In this document: piece by piece, positions 1-8,875 of the stretch | Layout of the letters: each line of letters starts with the position of its first letter | Numbering within the stretch: position 1 is the first letter of the stretch | NCBI GenBank assembly: GCA_017436345.1 | Contig: JAFSDH010000002.1 | Span: forward strand, 62,001 to 126,000 | Reading direction: 5' to 3' | Source of the DNA: Bacilli bacterium | GTDB lineage: Bacteria > Bacillota_I > Bacilli_A > RF39 > UBA660 | DNA: 64,000 nt | Notes under the pieces: model-generated | Database searches by the model: none | The model's input: the letters and a program-made list of their open reading frames with translations, nothing else | What the model was told of the DNA's origin: nothing | Translations under genes and position numbers: made by a program

Positions 1-1759
1 TGATAAAGATTGGCATTTTAGACAAAGACCATATGTTGAAGAAGTACCTGAAGAAGAAAAAAATAGAACAGTAAAAGAACAAGCTTTAGTTACTAATATG
101 GGTGAAAAAATATATGATACTGGTTATACTTTTAATACTGATTTAATTCCAAATCCAAGAAAAATGGTTGAAGATTTACATCAAAAAGGTATTAGAGTAG
201 GACTACATACTAATCCTAAAGATGGTATTAGAGATTATGAATATTTCTTTGAGGAAATAAAAAAATATATAACTCCCGATGAAGAAGGAAAAATTCCTTT
301 TGCTCCATATGATCCAAAATATATTGATATTTATTTGAAAATACTAATACATCCTTTAGAAGGATTAGGAATAGATTTCTTTTGGAATGATTATAAAGAA
401 GATAGTAAAGATCCAAAACAAACATGGCTATTAAATCATTATTTATATAAGGATTTAGCACGCCTTCCTGAAAAAAGAGGAATGATTCTTGGTAGAAGTG
501 GAATGATTGCCGCTCATCGTTATCCAGTATTATACTCAGGAAAAACTAAAGTAAGTTGGGATAACTTCAAAACCATTCCATTCTTTAATCTGTCAGCTTC
601 CAATATTGGAGTATGCTGGTGGAGTCATGATATAGGTGGTTATAATGAAGGAATTGAAGATAGTGAATTATATATTCGTTCAGTTCAACTTGGAGTATTT
701 TCTCCAATTTTAAGATTCCATTCTGATAAAGGAAAATATTATAAAAGAGAACCATGGCGTTGGGATAAAAAAACATTTGAAATAGTTGATGATTATCTAA
801 GATTAAGACATGAATTAATGACATATTTGTACACAGAAGCTTATGAATATTATTCAAAAGGAACTATGATATTCCAACCACTATACTACTTATATCCTAA
901 GTTTTATGATGATGATGTTTATCGTAATGAATATTTCTTTGGTCGTCAATTATTTGTAACACCAATATTAAATAAAAGAGACTTAGTAATGAATAGAACT
1001 ATCCATCATTTCTTTTTACCAGATGGAACTTGGTATGATTTTTTCACTGGTCAAAAATATATTGGTAAACATAAATATATTGCATTCTATAAAGAAGAAG
1101 ATTATCCTGTTTTTGCCAAAGCAGGGGCTATTATTCCGCTATCAAAGAAAAGCAATGTTAATAACACCTCAGCGCCAACTGACTTAGAAATACAAGTGTT
1201 TGCTGGTGAAAGTAATAATTATGTAATGTATGAAGATGATGGTATTAGTTCTTTATATAAAGAAGGATATTTCTTAAAAACAGAAATTTCTTATAACTAT
1301 ATGCCAAATAATTATACTGTTATTGTAAGAGCTATTGAAGGTAAAAGTGGTATAATTCCTGATAAGAGAAACTATACAATTAGATTTAGAAATACAAGAC
1401 AAACAGAAACAGTAAGTGTATATTTTAATGAAGATAAATTAGAAGAAACACACTATAATGATAATAATGACTTTGTTGTTGAAATAAAAGATGTACCAAC
1501 TGTGGGTCAACTAACAGTTAGCGTAAAAGGTCCAGACATTGAAACAAGTGCTGTTCACGTAATGCAAGATGACTTAGATGATATATTAAATAACCTACAA
1601 ATACAAACAGTATTAAAAGAAGAAATAGGTAAAATAATATTTAGTACTGATGATTTAAGAATTAAAAAGATTAATCTAACTAAGCTAAAGAAAAAAGGAT
1701 TAGACCAATCTTTTGTAAAATTATTTAAGAAATTACTTGAATATATGGATCAAATTTAA
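1..1759 (+). CDS. Glycoside hydrolase family 31 (alpha-glucosidase/xylosidase type), 5'-truncated
   Basis: The reading frame is open from base 2, so this is the 3' part of a larger gene cut by the window edge; the Met at 98 is internal. It hydrolyses alpha-linked glucosides or xylosides in other GH31 members. Visible motifs: the nucleophile-type strand FFWNDYKED (about 376-402), the acid/base region GRSGMIAAHRYPVLYSGKTK (about 491-550), WWSHDIGGY (about 617-643), and a C-terminal beta region resembling DUF5110. The position that normally reads Gly-Asp (acid/base Asp) appears as Gly-Lys at 539-544. No signal peptide can be judged because the N-terminus is missing. The last 130 or so residues are a hydrophilic tail beyond the usual GH31 end. 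Family assignment is secure; substrate is not. Confidence 0.88.
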   Translation, partial: DKDWHFRQRPYVEEVPEEEKNRTVKEQALVTNMGEKIYDTGYTFNTDLIPNPRKMVEDLHQKGIRVGLHTNPKDGIRDYEYFFEEIKKYITPDEEGKIPFAPYDPKYIDIYLKILIHPLEGLGIDFFWNDYKEDSKDPKQTWLLNHYLYKDLARLPEKRGMILGRSGMIAAHRYPVLYSGKTKVSWDNFKTIPFFNLSASNIGVCWWSHDIGGYNEGIEDSELYIRSVQLGVFSPILRFHSDKGKYYKREPWRWDKKTFEIVDDYLRLRHELMTYLYTEAYEYYSKGTMIFQPLYYLYPKFYDDDVYRNEYFFGRQLFVTPILNKRDLVMNRTIHHFFLPDGTWYDFFTGQKYIGKHKYIAFYKEEDYPVFAKAGAIIPLSKKSNVNNTSAPTDLEIQVFAGESNNYVMYEDDGISSLYKEGYFLKTEISYNYMPNNYTVIVRAIEGKSGIIPDKRNYTIRFRNTRQTETVSVYFNEDKLEETHYNDNNDFVVEIKDVPTVGQLTVSVKGPDIETSAVHVMQDDLDDILNNLQIQTVLKEEIGKIIFSTDDLRIKKINLTKLKKKGLDQSFVKLFKKLLEYMDQI

Positions 1760-1765
1760 TATAAT
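1737..1765 (+). promoter_or_regulatory. Sigma-A promoter of the leuS T-box transcript
   Basis: TTGAAT at 1737-1742 and TATAAT at 1760-1765 with a 17-base spacer. The -35 lies in the last codons of the GH31 gene. Predicted start near 1772. Confidence 0.7.
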
Positions 1766-1771
1766 ACACTT

Positions 1772-1977
1772 AATTGCTGTGAAAAGTAGTAATAGATTGA
1801 TTATTTATAGAGAGTTAGTGGTTGGTGGAAACTAATAGTATAGATTTATGAACTTGTTTCACATGAAAGCAAATCGTAAGTCGCGTTAAGACATAGAGGT
1901 ATATTAAGAGAATTCTTATATATAAATTAAGGTGGTACCACGATCATTCGTCCTTATGGAAGAATGGTCGTTTTTTG
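1772..1977 (+). promoter_or_regulatory. T-box leader (leucine)
   Basis: The conserved T-box core AAGGTGGTACCACGAT (about 1930-1945) is followed by a terminator (ACGATCATTC paired with GAATGGTCGT, then a T run, about 1939-1976). Stem I features GAGAGTTAG and GGTTGGTGGAAAC are present near 1810-1832. The specifier is probably CTT (Leu) in ATGAACTTGTTTC near 1848-1860, which agrees with the downstream leuS. Uncharged tRNA-Leu should stabilise the antiterminator and switch on the downstream pair of genes. Confidence 0.9.
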
Positions 1978-1991
1978 TTTTAGGAGGAAAT

Positions 1992-2531
1992 ATGATTGGT
2001 ATAATTTTAAACTTTGGTGTATCAACACTATTAGTCTATCTATTTTATTTTATATTTATGATAAATAAATATGATAAAGATGGAAAATTAAAAAAGAAAA
2101 AAGAAAATAAATTTATTAAAAAAATAGTAGAAAAAATAAAAAGTTTTCTCTTTGGAAAAAAAGATAAAAAAGAAGAAACATTACTTAGAGGAAGAAAAAA
2201 TAAAAAGATAAAAGAAGAAAAAGATGATATAAAGATACCTACAGAAGTAGAAATATTAATTATAAAATATCATATTGACTTGTCTAAAATTAATTATAAA
2301 AAACTATTAAAGATAGTAGGAATGACTTGTTCTATAGATGTTGGATTAATTATAACAATCTTATCTTTAGTACCAAGTGATAATATATATATTCAATTAC
2401 TAATAGGAGCAATACTAATAATACCAACTATATTAATTAGTTATGCAATATTAGGAAATTATTTTAAAAAGAAAGGATTAGTGGTTACAAATGACAAAGG
2501 AAATAAAAAGTCTAAACGAAATAGAAAGTAA
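1992..2531 (+). CDS. Small membrane protein co-transcribed with leuS
   Basis: About 179 residues. The start at 1992 follows AGGAGG (1982-1987); a frame extension to 1932 would lie inside the T-box and is not credible. Topology: an N-terminal TM helix, a very lysine-rich cytosolic stretch (residues 25-75), then a PTEVEILIIKYHIDL segment and two closely spaced TM helices, ending in a basic tail. No enzyme motif is visible. It sits between the leucine T-box and leuS and overlaps leuS by 41 bases, so it shares leucine control. Family not recognised. Confidence 0.75.
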   Translation: MIGIILNFGVSTLLVYLFYFIFMINKYDKDGKLKKKKENKFIKKIVEKIKSFLFGKKDKKEETLLRGRKNKKIKEEKDDIKIPTEVEILIIKYHIDLSKINYKKLLKIVGMTCSIDVGLIITILSLVPSDNIYIQLLIGAILIIPTILISYAILGNYFKKKGLVVTNDKGNKKSKRNRK

Positions 2532-4905
2532 ATGGCAAAAATATTGGGAAGATGAAAAAGTGTTTGAAGCTAGTAATAATAGTGATAAAGAAAAATATTA
2601 TTATCTAGTTGAGTTCCCATATCCAAGTGGAGCCGGACTACATGTAGGACATGTAAGAAGTTATACAGCGTTAGATGCTATGGCAAGAAAGAAAAGAATG
2701 ATGGGATATAATGTATTATTTCCATTAGGGTGGGATGCTTTTGGAGCACCAGCTGAACAATATGCTATTAAAAACCATATCCATCCAGCTAAAGCTGTAG
2801 AAGAAAATATTAAAGTATTCAAAGGTCAAGTTAAGAAAATTGGTATGTCAGTGGACTGGTCAAGAGAATTTTCAACGACTGATCCTGAATATTATAAATG
2901 GACACAATGGCAATTCTTGAAATTCTATGAACATGGAATGGCTTACAAAGCAAAGAAAAATATTAACTGGTGTCCAGTATGTAAGACAGGTTTATCTAAT
3001 GAAGATTCATCGGGTGGAGTTTGTGAAAGATGTGGAGCACAAGTAGAACAAAGAGAAAAAGAACAATGGATGTTAAGAATGAGTGATTATGCTCAAGACT
3101 TAATTGATGGATTAGATGACACTGAATTCCAAGAAAAAACAAAATTAGCGCAAATTAACTGGATTGGAAAATCAACTGGTGCTGAAGTTGATTTCAAAAT
3201 AAAAGAAATTGATGAAAGCTTAACTGTATACACAACAAGACCGGATACGTTATATGGAGTAACATTTATGGTAATGGCTCCAGAACATCCATTAATTGAT
3301 AAATATCAAGATAAAATTAATAATATGGATGAAGTTAAAAATTATAGAGAAAAAGCTAACAAAAAGACTGAACTAGAAAGAACACAATTAAATAAAGAAA
3401 AAACAGGTGTTAGATTAGATGGATTTACAGGTATTAATCCAATCACAAATAAAGAAATTCCGATATATATATCGGACTATGTAATGATGGGATATGGTAC
3501 AGGAGCTATTATGGCAGTGCCTGCTCATGATGAAAGAGATTATGAATTTGCTAAGAAATTTGGTATTGATATAGTTGAAGTTATTAAGGGTGGAGATATA
3601 TCTAAAGAAGCCTATACTGGAGACGGAGAAATGGTTAATTCTGATATCTTAAATGGCATTGATAATAAAAAAGATGCTATTGATAAGATGATTAACTTCC
3701 TAATGGAAAAAGGTATAGGTCATGCAAAGACTAACTTTAAACTACAAGACTGGGTATTCTCTCGTCAAAGATTCTGGGGAGAACCAATACCTCTAGTATA
3801 TTGTGAAGAATGTGGATGGGTACCAGTACCTGAAAAAGATTTACCAGTACTTCTTCCAAATGTTACTGAATATGAACCAACTGATGATGGAGAAAGTCCA
3901 CTAGCTAAAATTGAAGAATGGGTAAATACTACATGTCCTAAGTGTGGAGGTCACGCTAGACGTGAAACAGATACAATGCCTAACTGGGCTGGATCATCTT
4001 GGTATTGGTTAAGATATATGGATGCTCATAATGATAAAGAGTTTGTTAGTCCTAATGCATTAAAATACTGGGGAAAACTAGATTGGTATAACGGTGGTAT
4101 GGAACATGCTGCAAGACACTTACTATATGCTAGATTCTGGAACCAATTCTTATATAACATTGGACTTGTACCAAATAAAGAACCATTTAATGTAAGAGTA
4201 TCTCATGGTATGATTCTAGGTGAAGGTGGAATCAAGATGAGTAAAAGTCTTGGTAATGTAATTAACCCAGATGATATGATTAATCTATATGGAGCAGATG
4301 CTTTAAGATGCTATGAAATGTTTATTGGTGACTATGAAAAAGAAGTAGCATGGAGTGAGCAAGGATTAATTGGATGTAAGAGATTTATTGATCGCATTAT
4401 TCGTTTAGGAGATAAAGTAAATGATAGTAATGAATATTCTTCTAGTCTAGAAAAATCAATTCATAAAACAATCAAAAAGGTTACTGAAGACTTAGATAAT
4501 ATGAAATTTAATACAGCAGTATCAGCTCTTATGATTCTATTAAATGAAATGGAAAAACAAGAATCTGTTTCTAAAGCAGATTATCGTACATTACTTATAC
4601 TTCTAAATCCAATCGCACCACATATCACAGAAGAATTAAATGATATGTATTCTCTTGGAGAAGTAATTTGTAAGTCTGCTTGGCCAGTATGTGATGAATC
4701 TAAACTAGTTGAAGAAGAAAAAGAAATAGCTGTTCAAGTAAATGGAAAAGTACGAGCTACTATAAAAGTAAATATTAATGATGAAGAAGAAACAATTAAA
4801 GAAAAAGCTCTTTCTGAAGAAAACGTAATTAGACATACTGAAGGAAAAGAAATAGTTAAAGTAATTGTTATTAAAGGAAAAATTGTTAATATTGTAGTTA
4901 AATAA
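2491..4905 (+). CDS. leuS: Leucyl-tRNA synthetase
   Basis: 804 residues, normal for bacterial LeuRS. It ligates leucine to tRNA-Leu in the cytosol. Class I signatures: HVGH (HIGH box, about residue 52) within PYPSGAGLHVGHVRSYT, and KMSKS near residue 581. The CP1 editing domain carries TGAIMAVPAHDERD. Zinc-ribbon Cys motifs are seen at CPVC/CERC and CEEC/CPKC. The C-terminal anticodon-binding and tail domains are complete. It starts inside the preceding small gene, with GAAAGGA about 13 bases upstream, and is controlled by the leucine T-box. Confidence 0.97.
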   Translation: MTKEIKSLNEIESKWQKYWEDEKVFEASNNSDKEKYYYLVEFPYPSGAGLHVGHVRSYTALDAMARKKRMMGYNVLFPLGWDAFGAPAEQYAIKNHIHPAKAVEENIKVFKGQVKKIGMSVDWSREFSTTDPEYYKWTQWQFLKFYEHGMAYKAKKNINWCPVCKTGLSNEDSSGGVCERCGAQVEQREKEQWMLRMSDYAQDLIDGLDDTEFQEKTKLAQINWIGKSTGAEVDFKIKEIDESLTVYTTRPDTLYGVTFMVMAPEHPLIDKYQDKINNMDEVKNYREKANKKTELERTQLNKEKTGVRLDGFTGINPITNKEIPIYISDYVMMGYGTGAIMAVPAHDERDYEFAKKFGIDIVEVIKGGDISKEAYTGDGEMVNSDILNGIDNKKDAIDKMINFLMEKGIGHAKTNFKLQDWVFSRQRFWGEPIPLVYCEECGWVPVPEKDLPVLLPNVTEYEPTDDGESPLAKIEEWVNTTCPKCGGHARRETDTMPNWAGSSWYWLRYMDAHNDKEFVSPNALKYWGKLDWYNGGMEHAARHLLYARFWNQFLYNIGLVPNKEPFNVRVSHGMILGEGGIKMSKSLGNVINPDDMINLYGADALRCYEMFIGDYEKEVAWSEQGLIGCKRFIDRIIRLGDKVNDSNEYSSSLEKSIHKTIKKVTEDLDNMKFNTAVSALMILLNEMEKQESVSKADYRTLLILLNPIAPHITEELNDMYSLGEVICKSAWPVCDESKLVEEEKEIAVQVNGKVRATIKVNINDEEETIKEKALSEENVIRHTEGKEIVKVIVIKGKIVNIVVK

Positions 4906-4916
4906 TCATATAAATT

Positions 4917-4942
4917 AGAAGACACTTAGTGTCCTCTTTTTG
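4917..4942 (+). terminator. Terminator of leuS
   Basis: Hairpin AGAAGACAC-TTA-GTGTCCTCT followed by TTTT. Confidence 0.75.
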
Positions 4943-4948
4943 GTTTAA

Positions 4949-4977
4949 TTGACTTATTTATACTTTTATGATATAAT
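4949..4977 (+). promoter_or_regulatory. Strong sigma-A promoter
   Basis: TTGACT (4949-4954), 17-base spacer, TATAAT (4972-4977), reading into the phosphatidyltransferase gene. Confidence 0.85.
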
Positions 4978-5003
4978 ATAGCCGTTTTTAAGGGGGATTT
5001 TAT

Positions 5004-5834
5004 ATGAAAGAAGAAAAGGGTTTTTTTAGTGATTATAAAGAACAAATCCAAGAAGCTTTAACTGATTTAAAAACCAAAGGTAGAAGACATAAACAAATAC
5101 CTAATATATTAACTTTATTAAGATTAACTGCACCTGCAGTGATTTTACCAGCCGCATTGATTGGAAATATTCCATTTATTATTGGTGCAACAGCTATATT
5201 TGGTCTAACGGATTTAGCTGATGGATTTATTGCTAGAAATTGGAAATTAACAAGTAAATTAGGAGCTGACTTAGATGCTTTAGCAGATAAATTGTTTGCT
5301 GGTACATTACTTTTAGCAGCGTCTATTACTAATCCCGCCTTACTAGTAAACGTAGGACTAGAAATGGCAATAGCTGGTATTAATATAAATCAAAAAGCTA
5401 AAGGTAAAGAAGCAGCATCTACTATGATGGGAAAAGTTAAAACATTTGCATTATTTCCATTGGCAGGAGCTGGTATTTTATCATCCGTTTTACCACCTGC
5501 ACTTATTAATACTTTAGCTTTAACAACAACAGCACTACAAGGATTAACAATCGCATCTTACTTATCAAAATATAAGAAAACTAACAAAGTTACTGAAGAA
5601 CAATCTGAAGTTAAAATAACAAATATAAATAATGATCAAGAAGTAACGATAGATAAAACAGAAAAAGAAAAAGCATTAGTAAAAGAAAAAGAACAAGCAT
5701 CACAACCAGTTCAAGAAACAAATAAAAATTTAGAGCAATTAAGAGAAATGCGTGCTTTCTTATTATCAGAAAAAAGAATTGCTGAACCAGAAAAAGATAA
5801 TGAAAAAGCCCCAATTCAAAAAAGTATTAAATAA
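5004..5834 (+). CDS. CDP-alcohol phosphatidyltransferase (PgsA-like)
   Basis: 276 residues. Members move a phosphatidyl group from CDP-diacylglycerol to a small alcohol such as glycerol phosphate, making membrane phospholipids. The signature DG-xx-AR-x8-G-xxx-D-xxx-D is intact (DGFIAR...G..D...D, about residues 73-96). The N-terminal half has several hydrophobic segments. A charged coiled-coil-like tail of about 80 residues follows the last TM helix, longer than in typical PgsA, with no known role. Start chosen by the AGGGGG site at 4990-4995. Single-gene transcript with its own promoter and terminator. The alcohol substrate is not determined. Confidence 0.85.
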   Translation: MKEEKGFFSDYKEQIQEALTDLKTKGRRHKQIPNILTLLRLTAPAVILPAALIGNIPFIIGATAIFGLTDLADGFIARNWKLTSKLGADLDALADKLFAGTLLLAASITNPALLVNVGLEMAIAGININQKAKGKEAASTMMGKVKTFALFPLAGAGILSSVLPPALINTLALTTTALQGLTIASYLSKYKKTNKVTEEQSEVKITNINNDQEVTIDKTEKEKALVKEKEQASQPVQETNKNLEQLREMRAFLLSEKRIAEPEKDNEKAPIQKSIK

Positions 5835-5836
5835 TA

Positions 5837-5862
5837 GAAGATATTAAATATCTTCTTTTTTT
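5837..5862 (+). terminator. Terminator
   Basis: GAAGATA/TATCTTC stem with an AT-rich loop, then a long T run. Confidence 0.75.
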
Positions 5863-5909
5863 TGACAAAAAAATTAAAAAAATCATATTAAAATATTTAT
5901 GGTGATAAT

Positions 5910-6089
5910 ATGAAAGTCAAACTTTTTGATGAGAATCATGAAAAAGACTTAGAAGAAAGTATTAATAAATTTATATCAGATGGCATAGAAATAATTGATA
6001 TTAAATATCAAGTTGCAATATCTGTTTTTTCTGAGGAACAAATATACTGCTTTTCAGCCTTAGTTATGTATGAAGAAAAAAATATGTAA
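5910..6089 (+). CDS. Cse60-like small protein
   Basis: 59 residues, start ATG preceded by GGTGAT. The sequence begins MKVKLFDENHEKDLEESINK and ends in an IYCFSALVMYEE motif, which I recognise as the Cse60 (DUF2758) family, a sporulation-sigma-E-dependent small protein in Bacillus. Function is unknown even there. A TTGACA at 5862-5867 overlaps the preceding terminator and is a plausible -35. No spore genes adjoin it, so its role here is open. The match is from memory of the family pattern. Confidence 0.75.
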   Translation: MKVKLFDENHEKDLEESINKFISDGIEIIDIKYQVAISVFSEEQIYCFSALVMYEEKNM

Positions 6090-6103
6090 TTTTTCCCATT
6101 TTA

Positions 6104-6132
6104 TTGCTAAAACATGATATATTTTATATAAT
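6104..6132 (+). promoter_or_regulatory. Promoter of the ABC exporter
   Basis: TTGCTA (6104-6109), 17-base spacer, TATAAT (6127-6132). Confidence 0.7.
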
Positions 6133-6156
6133 ATTAAAGGTAGAAGAGGTGACAAT

Positions 6157-8718
6157 ATGTTAGAGATAAAAAAAGTAAGTAAAATCTATGAAACTGCAGG
6201 TTTCAAACAAAAAGCTTTAGACGAAGTTAGTATTAAATTTAGAGAAAATGAATTCGTTTCTATTTTAGGACAAAGTGGTAGTGGTAAAACAACCCTTTTA
6301 AATATAGTTGGAGGATTAGATCAATATACAAAAGGTGATTTAATTATCAATGGTATTTCCACTAAAGAATTTAAAGACCGTGATTGGGATACTTATCGTA
6401 ACCATCGTGTTGGATTTGTATTTCAAAGTTATAATTTAATTCCTCACCAAACAGCTCTTCAAAATGTTGAACTTGCTTTAACTCTTTCAGGTGTATCTAA
6501 AGAAGAAAGAAGAAAAAGAGCAAAAGATGCATTAGTAAAAGTTGGTCTTGAAGATCATATGAATAAAAGACCTAATCAAATGTCTGGTGGACAAATGCAA
6601 AGAATTGCTATTGCTAGAGCATTAGTTAATAATCCAGATATCTTACTAGCTGATGAACCAACAGGAGCACTTGATTCGGAAACTAGTATTCAAGTTATGG
6701 AGCTATTAAAAGAAATAGCAAAAGATAAATTAGTTATTATGGTAACTCATAATCCAGACTTGGCAGAAGAATACTCAACTAGAATTATTAAACTATTAGA
6801 TGGTAAAGTAGTAAATGATTCTAATCCTCTTTCAAAAAAGGAAGAAGAACAAGAAAAGAAAAAAGAAAAAGATGCTAAAGAAAAAAATAATAAGACACAT
6901 ATGTCTTTCTTTACAGCTTTATCACTAAGTTTAAATAACTTGTTAACAAAAAAAGGTAGAACTATTCTAACAGCTTTTGCAGGTAGTATTGGTATAATAG
7001 GTATTGCTCTTATTATGTCTTTATCTAATGGAGTTCAAGAGTATATCAAAAGAGTCGAAGAAGACACATTATCTTCATATCCATTAACTATCCAAAAAAC
7101 ACAAGTTGATACATCAAGTATGATGTTATCATTGATGGGAGATAATAAAGATACTTCTAAGTACGAAGAAGGAAAAGTATATTCTAATAATATTATGACT
7201 GATGTTATTTCAACACTTGCTAGTGAAATCAAAATAAATAATTTAGAAGATTTTAAAGATTATCTAGAAAGTGATAAATCAGGTATAAAAGAATATGTAA
7301 GTGATATAAAATATAGTTATAATTTAAATCTAAATTTATATAAATCCAACTACAAAGATAAAATTGTACAAGTTAATCCAAGTACAGTATTAGAAAGCCT
7401 AAGTTTAGGAGACCAAACTCAAAATATGGTTGGTCTTGGAGAAATGAACTCATGGACAGAATTAACAGGAAATGAAGAGTTATTAAAGACTCAATATAAT
7501 TTAGTTGCTGGTAATTGGCCAAAAGATTATAATGAAGTAGTTCTTGTTGTTGATGAAGATAGTCAAGTTAGCGATTATGCTTTATATTCACTAGGATTAT
7601 TAGATCAAGATGAATTAAAAGAAATTATGAAACAAATAATGAGTGGTCAAAAAATAGAAAAATTAGAACAAAAAGTATATGATTATGAAGATATTGTTGG
7701 ATTAAAATTTAAGTTAGTTTTAAATACAGATTATTATGAAAAACAAGGAAGTATTTGGGTAGATAAAAGAGATGATGAAGAATACATGAAAAAAGTTCTA
7801 TCTAAAGCTGAAGAAATTGAAGTAGTAGGAATCATAAGAGTTGATGAAGAGTCTACTATTTCAACAACAGGAGTTATTGGCTATACAGAAGCATTAACAG
7901 AATACACAATTAAACAAATTAATGAAAGTGAAATAGCTAAGGAACAAAAAGCAAATAAAGATGTAAATGTTATTACAGGAAGAGATTTTTCAGAATCAGC
8001 TGCCTTTGATATGAATGATTTGAGTGATCAAGAAAAAGCTTATTTAGCGAGTCTTTCACAAGAAGAGTTAGCACAAGTAATCGCATCATATACAGAAAAT
8101 GCATCTGCTACATATGAAAGTACACTATTAAAACTAGGAATTGTTGATATTGAAAATCCAGATGTAATTAATATTTATCCTAAAGATTTTGAATCAAAAG
8201 AACGTATTGTTGAAATTATAGATAAATATAATAATAAATTAAAAGAAGAAGAACAAATTACATACACAGATATTGTTGGTGTTATGATGAAATCAGTATC
8301 ATCAATTATTAATACTATTAGTTATGTATTAATGGCATTTGTAAGTATTTCGCTTGTTGTATCATCTATAATGATAAGTATTATTACATATATATCAGTA
8401 CTTGAAAGAACTAAAGAAATTGGTATCTTAAGAAGTATTGGTGCAAGTAAGAAAGATATATCAAGAGTATTTAATGCTGAAACTTTAATTGAAGGTTTAG
8501 TAGCAGGATTACTTGGTATAGGTGTAACTTTACTATTAAATATTCCAATAAATATAATTATTAAAGAAGTAACTAATATTTCAAATGTATCTGTTTTACC
8601 AATAGATGGTGCAATTGGTCTTATTATAATATCAGTTATATTAACTGTACTAGCAGGATTAATACCATCTAAAATGGCAAGTAAAAAAGATCCAGTAGAA
8701 GCCTTAAGAACAGAATAA
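6157..8718 (+). CDS. ABC exporter, ATPase-FtsX permease fusion (MacB type)
   Basis: 853 residues. The N-terminal ATPase has Walker A GQSGSGKTT (about residue 37), signature MSGGQMQR (about 141), Walker B ILLADEPTGALD (about 165) and the switch His in VTHN. A lysine-rich linker (about 225-248) leads to TM1 (about 270-288), a large extracytoplasmic domain (about 290-700) and three closing TM helices with the FtsX/MacB core, including ERTKEIGILRSIGAS. Such proteins drive extrusion of peptides or lipoproteins, or act as mechanotransmitters. It stands alone between a promoter and a terminator, with no adaptor gene beside it. Substrate unknown. Confidence 0.93.
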   Translation: MLEIKKVSKIYETAGFKQKALDEVSIKFRENEFVSILGQSGSGKTTLLNIVGGLDQYTKGDLIINGISTKEFKDRDWDTYRNHRVGFVFQSYNLIPHQTALQNVELALTLSGVSKEERRKRAKDALVKVGLEDHMNKRPNQMSGGQMQRIAIARALVNNPDILLADEPTGALDSETSIQVMELLKEIAKDKLVIMVTHNPDLAEEYSTRIIKLLDGKVVNDSNPLSKKEEEQEKKKEKDAKEKNNKTHMSFFTALSLSLNNLLTKKGRTILTAFAGSIGIIGIALIMSLSNGVQEYIKRVEEDTLSSYPLTIQKTQVDTSSMMLSLMGDNKDTSKYEEGKVYSNNIMTDVISTLASEIKINNLEDFKDYLESDKSGIKEYVSDIKYSYNLNLNLYKSNYKDKIVQVNPSTVLESLSLGDQTQNMVGLGEMNSWTELTGNEELLKTQYNLVAGNWPKDYNEVVLVVDEDSQVSDYALYSLGLLDQDELKEIMKQIMSGQKIEKLEQKVYDYEDIVGLKFKLVLNTDYYEKQGSIWVDKRDDEEYMKKVLSKAEEIEVVGIIRVDEESTISTTGVIGYTEALTEYTIKQINESEIAKEQKANKDVNVITGRDFSESAAFDMNDLSDQEKAYLASLSQEELAQVIASYTENASATYESTLLKLGIVDIENPDVINIYPKDFESKERIVEIIDKYNNKLKEEEQITYTDIVGVMMKSVSSIINTISYVLMAFVSISLVVSSIMISIITYISVLERTKEIGILRSIGASKKDISRVFNAETLIEGLVAGLLGIGVTLLLNIPINIIIKEVTNISNVSVLPIDGAIGLIIISVILTVLAGLIPSKMASKKDPVEALRTE

Positions 8719-8740
8719 GAAGCTAGGGCTTCTTTTTTTG
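8718..8740 (+). terminator. Terminator of the ABC exporter
   Basis: GAAGC-TAGG-GCTTC hairpin with a T run. Confidence 0.8.
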
Positions 8741-8772
8741 TGTAACTTGTGGTAAAAAATACCATTATATAA

Positions 8773-8801
8773 TTGACAATTATATACTTATGGTTTATAA
8801 T
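8773..8801 (+). promoter_or_regulatory. Consensus sigma-A promoter
   Basis: TTGACA (8773-8778), 17-base spacer, TATAAT (8796-8801): a perfect consensus, implying strong expression of the CofE-like gene. Confidence 0.88.
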
Positions 8802-8875
8802 ACCAAATGTAGAGGAGATGATTATAAGAGAATAAAATATTTTAGTTTGAATAAGAAAAATAGAAGAGGTGTAAT

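Noticed and set aside
1932..1991. Upstream start of the small membrane gene inside the T-box
   Set aside because: That part is the antiterminator and terminator RNA; the AGGAGG lies before 1992.
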